Shown here in pieces: positions 16,262 to 21,771 of a DNA stretch of 21,771 nt. A program made the position numbers and the translations under genes. The stretch is from an uncultured Hungatella sp. (GTDB taxonomy: Bacteria > Bacillota > Clostridia > Lachnospirales > Lachnospiraceae), in contig CAJUPP010000063.1 of the NCBI GenBank assembly GCA_910588325.1, forward strand, positions 1-21,771, given 5' to 3'. The notes under the pieces were generated by a model. It was not told the DNA's origin and did no database searches. It saw nothing but the letters and a program-made list of their open reading frames with translations. The first letter of the stretch is position 1. Each line of letters begins with the position of its first letter.

Positions 16262-16290
16262 AAGAAACATAAAGTCAAGGAGGATGTTGA

Positions 16291-17007
16291 ATGGTCAGAA
16301 AGATTATAAAAATAGATAAAAACAAATGCAACGGCTGTGGCGCATGTGCTGCGGCCTGCCACGAAGGCGCCATTGAAATGATTGGCGGCAAAGCGGTGCT
16401 TACCCGCGAGGATTACTGTGACGGTCTGGGAGACTGTCTGCCTGAATGCCCTGTCAGCGCTATCAGTTTTGAGGAACGGGAAGCTCCTGCCTATGACGAG
16501 GCCGCTGTTCTTTCCGCCAGACAAAAGAAGATGGGGGAGCAGGGCGTTAAAATTCCCCATGCAGGATGTCCGGGGATGCAGGTACGCCAAATGGCGCATC
16601 CGAAGACGGAACCAGTTCCCTCCCATAGGTTGGCAAGCGTTTCACAGCTGGGCCAGTGGCCTTGCCAGATACAATTGGCTCCTGTGAATGCCCCTTATTT
16701 GAACGGCTCCAAACTGCTGATTGCGGCTGACTGTACCGCATATGCTTACGCAAATATTCATGAAGATTTTATGAAGGGCAAAATTACACTGATTGGATGT
16801 CCAAAGCTGGATTCCATTGATTACAGAGAAAAGCTGGCGGATATAATACGCAGCAACGATATCAAAAGCGTTACTATCCTGCGGATGGAGGTTCCCTGCT
16901 GCTGCGGGCTTGAGATAGCTGCTAAAAAAGCCTTGCAGGAGAGCGGGAAATTTATTCCCTGGCAGACCGTAACCGTATCCATTGATGGAAAGATTATTGA
17001 TAATTAG
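16291..17007 (+). CDS. 4Fe-4S dicluster ferredoxin-like protein
   Basis: Protein of 238 residues. The first cluster motif is CNGCGACAAAC with C13, C16, C19 and C23. The second is CDGLGDCLPECP (C43, C49, C53), the spacing normal for this ferredoxin-like group. The ~170-residue C-terminal part has further cysteines (C93, C125, C148, C170 and CCC at 203-205) and no known catalytic motif. Such proteins (sometimes called FrdX) sit beside HcpR-type regulators and hybrid-cluster protein genes and probably pass electrons. AAGGAGG precedes the ATG. A cupin gene once followed it 15 bases downstream and is now a remnant. Confidence 0.88.
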   Translation: MVRKIIKIDKNKCNGCGACAAACHEGAIEMIGGKAVLTREDYCDGLGDCLPECPVSAISFEEREAPAYDEAAVLSARQKKMGEQGVKIPHAGCPGMQVRQMAHPKTEPVPSHRLASVSQLGQWPCQIQLAPVNAPYLNGSKLLIAADCTAYAYANIHEDFMKGKITLIGCPKLDSIDYREKLADIIRSNDIKSVTILRMEVPCCCGLEIAAKKALQESGKFIPWQTVTVSIDGKIIDN

Positions 17008-17022
17008 GAAGGGGAAAACACC

Positions 17023-17116
17023 ATGTACAAAAACATTGAAACACACACTGAAAGATATTCCCCATGCCGTATACGGTGAAGAGAAATTTAAAATGCAGCT
17101 GATAGTTTCGTTTTAG
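17023..17116 (+). pseudogene. Cupin gene reduced to its two ends
   Basis: The ATG at 17023 is preceded by GAAGGGG and starts MYKNIE, the usual opening of small cupin proteins found next to this ferredoxin type. After about ten codons the frame shifts, and the sequence reads LKDIPHAVYGEEKFKMQLIV and SF, stopping at the TAG of 17114-17116. That is the normal C-terminal strand of the same cupin family (PHAVYG.EKFKM). Relatives have about 105-115 residues, so roughly 75-80 central codons including the metal-binding His residues are deleted. The ribosome binding site and spacing are intact, so loss is probably recent. An imperfect inverted repeat follows (TAAAATGC at 17089 and GCATTTTA at 17124). 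Confidence 0.7.
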
Positions 17117-17158
17117 TTTTTCAGCATTTTAGGAAACCCTCTCTTTTTTGTGCAGAAA

Positions 17159-17187
17159 TTGAGAGGAAAAGAATGGAATCATAATAT
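17159..17187 (+). promoter_or_regulatory. Promoter of the AraC/GyrI-like regulator
   Basis: TTGAGA (17159-17164), 17 bases and TAATAT (17182-17187), about 70 bases before the regulator start. Confidence 0.4.
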
Positions 17188-17256
17188 ATACTGGAAACGG
17201 TTAGTAATAGTTAAAGGGGGATCTGAACAGCTGCAGCCGTCAGGAGGATTTTGGTT

Positions 17257-18141
17257 ATGGAGTGGATTGAGAGATTAAATGATGCAATGAGCTATATTGA
17301 GGGGCATTTAACAGAGGAAATCGATTATGAACAGCTTGGACGGATTGCCTGCTGTTCTTCCTACCATTTTCAGAGAATGTTCACTTATATGGCTGGAATT
17401 CCTTTGTCGGAGTATATCCGCAGGAGAAAAATGTCGCTTGCCGCCGTAGATTTACAGGGTAAACATATGAAAATTATTGATGTGGCCGGAAAATACGGAT
17501 ATCATTCCCCCACTGCATTTAACAGAGCGTTCCAGTCTGTCCATGGAATTGCACCGTCTGCTGTAAAAAATGAAGGTGTGTCCATAAAATCCTTCCCGCC
17601 TATTTTATTTAAAATCACAGTCAAAGGAGTGGAAGAGATGAATTATCGAATCGAAACAAAAGATGCTTTCCGTATTGTGGGAGTATCGGTACCGCTGCAT
17701 AAGAATATTGAAGAGAATTTTGCAGTGATACCTCCAAAGTGGCAGGAAATTTCTATGAACGGAACATTGAAGAGACTAATCGGTATGATGGATACGCCGC
17801 CTATGGGAGTGCTTGGCGTCAGCACCTGTAATGATACGAAATCATGGAAATACTATATTGCCGTATCTACTTCGCAGGAACAGAATGATTTTGAGGAATA
17901 TATTGTTCCGGCGGCTACCTGGGCAATATTTTCCGGGGAGGGTACCAATCAGTCGATCCAGGAATTGGAGCGTCGCATCGTAACCGAATGGCTTCCGACT
18001 TCAGGATACGAGTACGGCAATGCTCCTGATGTGGAGGTTTACTTAAATCCGGACCCGCAGAATGCACAATATGAAGTGTGGATATCTGTAGTAAAAAATA
18101 GTTCTGGATACGGGAACAGAATGGATGTTGTAGCAAAGTAA
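17257..18141 (+). CDS. AraC-family regulator with GyrI-like effector-binding domain
   Basis: Protein of 294 residues from the ATG at 17257, with AGGAGG nine bases upstream (a TTG two codons earlier is too close). Residues ~1-108 hold the two AraC helix-turn-helices (LGRIACCSSYHFQRMFTYMAG, IIDVAGKYGYHSPTAFNRAFQSVHGIAPSAVK), here at the N-terminus. Residues ~128-294 form a GyrI-like (SOUL/BmrR-type) small-molecule pocket domain: YRIETKDAFRIVGVSVPL, a central WKYYIAVS, WAIFSGEG, WLPTSGYEYGNAPDVEVY and YEVWISV. This is the Rob/SoxS-like multidrug-responsive architecture frequent in Clostridia. No target gene adjoins it, so the regulon is unknown. Confidence 0.92.
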   Translation: MEWIERLNDAMSYIEGHLTEEIDYEQLGRIACCSSYHFQRMFTYMAGIPLSEYIRRRKMSLAAVDLQGKHMKIIDVAGKYGYHSPTAFNRAFQSVHGIAPSAVKNEGVSIKSFPPILFKITVKGVEEMNYRIETKDAFRIVGVSVPLHKNIEENFAVIPPKWQEISMNGTLKRLIGMMDTPPMGVLGVSTCNDTKSWKYYIAVSTSQEQNDFEEYIVPAATWAIFSGEGTNQSIQELERRIVTEWLPTSGYEYGNAPDVEVYLNPDPQNAQYEVWISVVKNSSGYGNRMDVVAK

Positions 18142-18185
18142 AACCGCATGCGTCCGGCAGCGGACACACCACCACACAGGAAAAT

Positions 18186-18334
18186 CCGGTGGATGCACAC
18201 AAAATGCCCAAAACGGTCATTTTGGCGCGTCGTACGGTCAGCGCAGCAAGTGCGCAGACCTACCGTAAGGATTCGATACTTTCACAGGAACCCCCTCATT
18301 CATGTCTTGCGCTTCCTGGCGCCACCATGAATGA
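18186..18334. repeat. Structured repeat, copy 1
   Basis: First of two direct copies, beginning CCGGTGGATGCACAC and ending at CATGAATGA. The first 102 bases match copy 2 at an exact 168-base offset with three mismatches. Internal nested stem: TACGGT (18233-18238) with ACCGTA (18262-18267) enclosing GCGCA (18241-18245) with TGCGC (18251-18255). The end of the copy enters a long hairpin shared with the spacer between copies. GC-rich and noncoding; short open frames here repeat with the unit and are not genes. Confidence 0.85.
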
Positions 18335-18347
18335 GGGGGTTCCTGTG
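18283..18347. repeat. 22-bp perfect stem-loop in repeat copy 1
   Basis: CAGGAACCCCCTCATTCATG (18285-18304) is the exact complement of 18326-18345, and two further pairs extend it outward (18283-18284 with 18346-18347). The 21-base loop contains the small palindrome TGGCGCCA. No T-run follows. The corresponding sequence in copy 2 has lost pairing. This is among the strongest hairpins in the window, REP-like in form. Confidence 0.85.
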
Positions 18348-18353
18348 GACCCT

Positions 18354-18496
18354 CCGGTGGATGCACACAAAATGCCCAAAACGGGTATTTTGGCGCGTCG
18401 TACGGTCAGCGCAGCAGGTGCGCAGACCTACCGTAAGGATTCGATACTTTCACAGTAACCCCCATGCCTTGCGCTTCCTGGCGTCACCATGAATGA
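18354..18496. repeat. Structured repeat, copy 2
   Basis: Second copy, with the same nested TACGGT/GCGCA stem, but lacking the six-base insertion and terminal hairpin of copy 1 (reads CAGTAACCCCCATGCC). Ends at CATGAATGA directly before the 5' end of the IS110 relic. Confidence 0.85.
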
Positions 18497-18520
18497 AACA
18501 CGGAGCGGCTGCTGTTAATA

Positions 18521-18658
18521 GTTACAATTTGTACATTTTGATGTATACTGAATGTAACGGCAAAAATCGGTTCGTATTTGGGCCTGTAGCCCGCACAGTG
18601 ACCTGATTTTATGTACCACATGTCCAGCCGTATACGGCAAAAGGACGTACAGTAAAAT
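18521..18658 (+). ncRNA. Candidate IS110 bridge-RNA region (5' end of the element)
   Basis: The 213 bases between the repeats and the IS110 transposase start hold three consecutive foldable units. First: GTTACA (18521-18526) with TGTAAC (18553-18558) and GTACAT (18531-18536) with ATGTAT (18541-18546), leaving an internal loop ATTT/ACTGAA. Second: GGGC-CTGTA-GCCC (18580-18592). Third: ATTTTATGTAC (18606-18616) with GTACA-G-TAAAAT (18647-18658), then a five-base bulge, GTCC/GGAC and the hairpin GCCGTATACGGC (18627-18638). Bridge RNAs of the IS110 group lie upstream of the transposase and carry stems with guide-bearing internal loops, so place and shape agree. Exact ends and guides are not established; a TTACAA-N16-TATACT promoter-like pair overlaps the first stem. 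Confidence 0.45.
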
Positions 18659-18709
18659 AATTATAGACAGGAAGCCGTGCCGTAAATTTCATCCATGGAG
18701 GTGTCAGGA

Positions 18710-19485
18710 ATGGAAAAAGTTTACGACAAATGTTGTGGTATTGATGTCCATAAAAAACTCATTGTTGCCTGTTTCAAATGCGGCGTCAAACAGGAAATCC
18801 GTGAGTTTGGTGCGACAACCAGGGAGCTTTTGGAAATGGCTGACTGGCTCAAAGAGGGCGGCTGTATGATGGCTGCTATGGAGAGTACAGCCTCTTATTG
18901 GAAGCCTCTCTACAACATCCTTGAGTCCTGTGACCTGGACGTAATCGTGGTAAATGCCCGTCATATGAAAGCTGTTCCGGGTCGGAAAACAGACGTTAAG
19001 GATGCGGAATGGATTGAGATCTTCTTCAGCATGGCCTTTTACAGGCCAGTTATATTCCAGACAGGGATCATAGAGAATTAAGGGTACTGGTTCGCTACCG
19101 AAAAAGCCTGGTAAGGGAGAGCAATCGGGAACTCAACCGTCTTCAAAAGATGCTGGAAGGAGCGAATATCAAGATATCAGGAACCATTACGGATATCAAC
19201 GGAAAAAGTGCCAGGAATATTCTGGAGTACATCCTGACAGGCCGGTTGATCGGTTCCGCCGAATATGATATTCTTTATGAGAAGAAAATCATCGCACACA
19301 ATCTGAAAGCCACGAAGGAACAGATCCTTGATGACCTTAACGGAGTTATGTCAGACCTCCAGCGAAAGATGATGCGAATTTTATTGAACTATCTGGATGA
19401 GCTCAACGTGCATATTGCGGCATGGGCAGACCTGTGCCTGGGCAATAATGAAAGCGCAAACAGGCCAAAATCCGATTTCCGTTAA
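18710..19485 (+). pseudogene. IS110-family transposase, frameshifted and internally deleted
   Basis: Starts at the ATG of 18710 with GGAGG eight bases upstream. The RuvC-like DEDD residues are all visible: D12 in CGIDVHKK, E58 in AAMESTASYW, D95 and D98 in GRKTDVKDAEW. At about 19016 one base is missing: the first frame ends at 19079-19081, while the next frame continues the family sequence with DLLQHGLLQASYIPDRDHRELR, VRYRKSLVRESNRELNRLQK and the helical linker. Near 19420 the sequence jumps to WADLCLGNNESANRPKS, skipping the IPG region of the C-terminal Tnp domain and most of what contains the catalytic Ser, and stops at 19485. A functional member has about 400 residues. Dead copy; nothing of the 3' element end was identified. 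Confidence 0.85.
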
Positions 19486-19588
19486 AACGCCTCCTGTTGT
19501 GAAAATGTATGAAAAAACAATATTTTCTGTAATTTATTTACCTTGAAAACATGCTGTTTGTTAATTTACTTCATCGTTTTCCTTGTTC

Positions 19589-19617
19589 TTGACAAGGGCG
19601 GGTGTTTGGGATATAAT
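19589..19617 (+). promoter_or_regulatory. Consensus promoter of greA-lysS
   Basis: Perfect TTGACA (19589-19594), 17-base spacer, perfect TATAAT (19612-19617), giving a leader of about 90 bases before greA. The rest of 19486-19713 is AT-rich and shows no gene. Confidence 0.85.
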
Positions 19618-19713
19618 GTCTTGAACAAAAGTCTCGGGGGGGAGTTAAGAAAAACTTTAAAACCAGGGTTATATAGAATTATATAGGAAAGTAAAAGGAA
19701 GGTAACAAGTATT

Positions 19714-20196
19714 ATGGCAGAGAAGAAGAACATTTTAACGTATGCAGGATTGAAACAGTATGAGGATGAGCTTCAGAATCTGAAGGTATTCCGCAGAAAA
19801 GAAGTGGCTCAGAAGATCAAGGAGGCCAGAGAGCAGGGCGATTTGTCTGAGAATGCGGAGTATGATGCAGCTAAAGATGAGCAGAGAGACATTGAGTTGC
19901 GTATCGAAGAGCTGGAGAAGCTGCTTAAGAATGCAGAGGTTGTTGTTGAGGATGAAATTGATTTGGAAAAAATCAACGTAGGCTGTAAGGTAAAAGTGTT
20001 CGAAATCGACGAAGACGAGGAGATGGAATTCAGGATTGTAGGTTCTACAGAAGCCAACAGCCTTCAGAACAAGATTTCCAATGAATCCCCTGTAGGTCAG
20101 GCTCTGCTTGGCAGAAAAGTGGGCGATATTGTGGATGTGGAGACTCAGGTGGGAGTTATTCAATATAAGGTTTTGGAGATTCAGAGAGTATCATAA
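19714..20196 (+). CDS. greA: Transcription elongation factor GreA
   Basis: Protein of 160 residues, the standard GreA length. Residues ~1-78 form the antiparallel coiled coil inserted into the RNA polymerase secondary channel; its tip has GDLSENAEYDAAKDEQ with D43 and E46 matching the catalytic acidic pair of E. coli GreA (D41/E44). Residues ~80-160 form the FKBP-like C-terminal domain (GCKVKVFEIDEDEEMEFRIVG, SPVGQALLGRKVGDIVDVET). It stimulates RNA polymerase to cleave backtracked transcripts. AAGGAAGG precedes the ATG. It forms a two-gene unit with lysS, a common order in Firmicutes. Confidence 0.97.
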   Translation: MAEKKNILTYAGLKQYEDELQNLKVFRRKEVAQKIKEAREQGDLSENAEYDAAKDEQRDIELRIEELEKLLKNAEVVVEDEIDLEKINVGCKVKVFEIDEDEEMEFRIVGSTEANSLQNKISNESPVGQALLGRKVGDIVDVETQVGVIQYKVLEIQRVS

Positions 20197-20233
20197 GGGA
20201 TAAAGATTAAGAAGCAGAAAAGGAGAAAAGGTC

Positions 20234-21760
20234 GTGGCAGAGCAGAGTCAGAATCAGATGCATCCGGAAAATCATGTGCAGACTCAGGAGGAATTAAACC
20301 AGCTGTTAAAGGTCCGCCGTGACAAATTGGCAGAGTTGCAGGCAGCAGGAAAGGATCCTTTTAAAATTACGAAATTTGATGTGACAGTTCACAGTGCTGA
20401 TGTAAAAGAGCAGTATGACCAGTGGGAGGGAAAGGAAGTATCCGTCGCAGGACGTATGATGTCCAAAAGGGTTATGGGGAAGGCATCCTTCTGCAATGTC
20501 CAGGATTTAAAAGGGAATATTCAGTCATATGTGGCACGTGACAGTGTAGGTGAGGAATCTTATAAGGATTTTAAGAAGATGGATATCGGTGATATCGTTG
20601 GTCTGACCGGTACGGTGTTTAAAACCAAAACCGGCGAGATTTCCATTCACGCTTCTTCAATAACCTTGCTGTCTAAAAGTCTTCAGGTTCTTCCTGAAAA
20701 GTACCATGGTCTGACAAACACGGATATGCGTTATCGCCAGCGCTATACGGATCTGATCATGAATGAGGATGTAAGGAAGACGTTTGTGATGCGTTCCAGG
20801 ATTATCAGCTGTATCCGCAGGTATCTGGACGACCAGGGCTTTTTAGAGGTGGAGACCCCTATGCTGGTAAGTAACGCTGGCGGTGCAGCAGCCAGACCTT
20901 TTGAGACACATTATAATGCTTTGGACGAGAATGTGAAGCTGCGTATTTCTCTAGAATTGTATTTGAAGAGACTGATCGTAGGCGGGATGGAAAAGGTATA
21001 CGAGATTGGCCGGGTATTCAGAAACGAAGGATTGGATACCAGGCATAATCCGGAATTTACTTTGATGGAACTGTATCAGGCTTATACGGATTATTATGGT
21101 ATGATGGATTTGACTGAGAACATGTTCCGTCATGTGGCCATGGAGGTCTGCGGCACTACACAGATTCCCTATGCGGAGGTGGAAATCGACCTGGGAAAAC
21201 CGTTTGAGCGGCTGACTATGATAAATGCCATCAAAAAATATACGGGGATCGATTTTGATGAGATAAAGACCACAGAAGAGGCGAAGAAGCTGGCAGATGA
21301 AAAGGAAATCCATTATGAAGACAGGTATGTCCGTGGGGATATTATTAATCTGTTCTTTGAGGAGTTTGTGGAGGAACATTTGATTCAGCCTACCTTTATT
21401 ATGGATCATCCGGTAGAGGTATCTCCGCTGACAAAGAGGAAACCGGATAAGCCGGAGTATGTGGAGCGTTTTGAGCTGTTTATCTATGGGCGGGAGATGT
21501 GTAATGCGTATTCGGAATTGAATGATCCTATTGACCAGAGAGAGAGATTTAAGGCCCAGGAGGAGGCGCTGGCGGCAGGAGACGAGGAAGCCAATACTAC
21601 GGATGAGGACTTTATGAACGCCCTGGAGATCGGTATGCCGCCAACAGGAGGGATTGGATATGGGATTGACAGGTTGGTAATGCTTTTAACCAATTCGCCG
21701 GCTATACGGGATGTTTTGCTGTTCCCGACAATGAAAACGCTTGGCGGAAAAGACCAGTAA
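20234..21760 (+). CDS. lysS: Lysyl-tRNA synthetase, class II
   Basis: Protein of 508 residues, complete within the window. Residues ~65-150 form the anticodon-binding OB fold (VSVAGRMMSKRVMGKASF), and ~165-505 the class II catalytic core: motif 1 region FLEVETPML (~203-211), motif 2 FRNEGLDTRHNPEFTLMELY (262-281), and motif 3 GIGYGIDRLVMLL near the C-terminus. It charges tRNA-Lys with lysine. The start is GTG at 20234 with AGGAG eight bases upstream; the in-frame ATG eight codons later lacks a good site. It lies 37 bases after greA and is presumably cotranscribed. Confidence 0.97.
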   Translation: MAEQSQNQMHPENHVQTQEELNQLLKVRRDKLAELQAAGKDPFKITKFDVTVHSADVKEQYDQWEGKEVSVAGRMMSKRVMGKASFCNVQDLKGNIQSYVARDSVGEESYKDFKKMDIGDIVGLTGTVFKTKTGEISIHASSITLLSKSLQVLPEKYHGLTNTDMRYRQRYTDLIMNEDVRKTFVMRSRIISCIRRYLDDQGFLEVETPMLVSNAGGAAARPFETHYNALDENVKLRISLELYLKRLIVGGMEKVYEIGRVFRNEGLDTRHNPEFTLMELYQAYTDYYGMMDLTENMFRHVAMEVCGTTQIPYAEVEIDLGKPFERLTMINAIKKYTGIDFDEIKTTEEAKKLADEKEIHYEDRYVRGDIINLFFEEFVEEHLIQPTFIMDHPVEVSPLTKRKPDKPEYVERFELFIYGREMCNAYSELNDPIDQRERFKAQEEALAAGDEEANTTDEDFMNALEIGMPPTGGIGYGIDRLVMLLTNSPAIRDVLLFPTMKTLGGKDQ

Positions 21761-21771
21761 AATCAAGGGTT

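Noticed and set aside
18148..18458. Short plus-strand open frames across the repeat region
   Set aside because: They repeat with the repeat unit, lack ribosome binding sites and known domains, and arise from a GC-rich noncoding repeat.
18186..18496. CRISPR array
   Set aside because: Only two long copies (~145 nt) with a short, palindromic spacer; no short regular repeats and no cas genes.

Overview
The window looks like chromosome from an anaerobic gut-type Clostridia, most likely Lachnospiraceae (Hungatella/Enterocloster/Lachnoclostridium-like). This is inferred from moderate GC, strong AGGAGG ribosome binding sites, the Csp-like cytosolic subtilase, the Crp/Fnr-ferredoxin pair and the style of the greA-lysS locus. 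No species can be fixed from sequence alone.

Layout. (1) Positions 1-1500, minus strand, hold phage- or plasmid-type debris: a nearly complete KilA-N protein running off the left edge, a broken RhuM-like gene, and the amputated C-terminus of a second S8 peptidase. (2) 1703-4355, minus strand: an intact subtilisin-like S8 peptidase and an IclR regulator. (3) 4523-12297, plus strand: a tight seven-gene operon, divergent from iclR. It encodes a D-2-hydroxyacid dehydrogenase, a mandelate-racemase-type enolase-superfamily dehydratase, a DHDPS/NAL-family aldolase, a CUT1 sugar ABC transporter (lipoprotein and two permeases, no ATPase) and a FAD-dependent oxidoreductase. (4) 12376-12857: an IS4-type transposase remnant closing the operon. 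(5) 13018-15494: a divergent AraC regulator and mannonate dehydratase (uxuA). (6) 15554-17116: a Crp/Fnr regulator divergent from a 4Fe-4S protein, followed by a cupin gene reduced to its two ends. (7) 17257-18141: an AraC/GyrI-like regulator. (8) 18186-18496: two copies of a structured ~145-nt repeat. (9) 18498-19485: an IS110-family transposase relic whose 5' noncoding end folds like a bridge RNA. (10) 19589-21760: housekeeping greA and lysS behind a consensus promoter.

How the genes fit together. Region 3 reads as an IclR-controlled uptake and breakdown cassette for a sugar acid or related polyol/aldonate. The CUT1 transporter (sharing an MsmX-type ATPase from elsewhere) imports the substrate, the FAD enzyme and/or hydroxyacid dehydrogenase adjust its redox state, the enolase-superfamily enzyme dehydrates it to a 2-keto-3-deoxy acid, and the DHDPS-type lyase cleaves it, without any kinase. 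The uxuA locus nearby is a related hexuronate function with its own AraC regulator. The Crp/Fnr-ferredoxin pair has a palindrome placed to activate one gene and repress the other.

The least ordinary items are the candidate IS110 bridge RNA next to REP-like repeats, the kinase-less sugar-acid cassette, the Crp/Fnr operator centred near -41.5 of the ferredoxin promoter, the 36-bp perfect palindrome inside the KilA-N coding region, and several genes trimmed by internal deletions (RhuM, cupin, two transposases).
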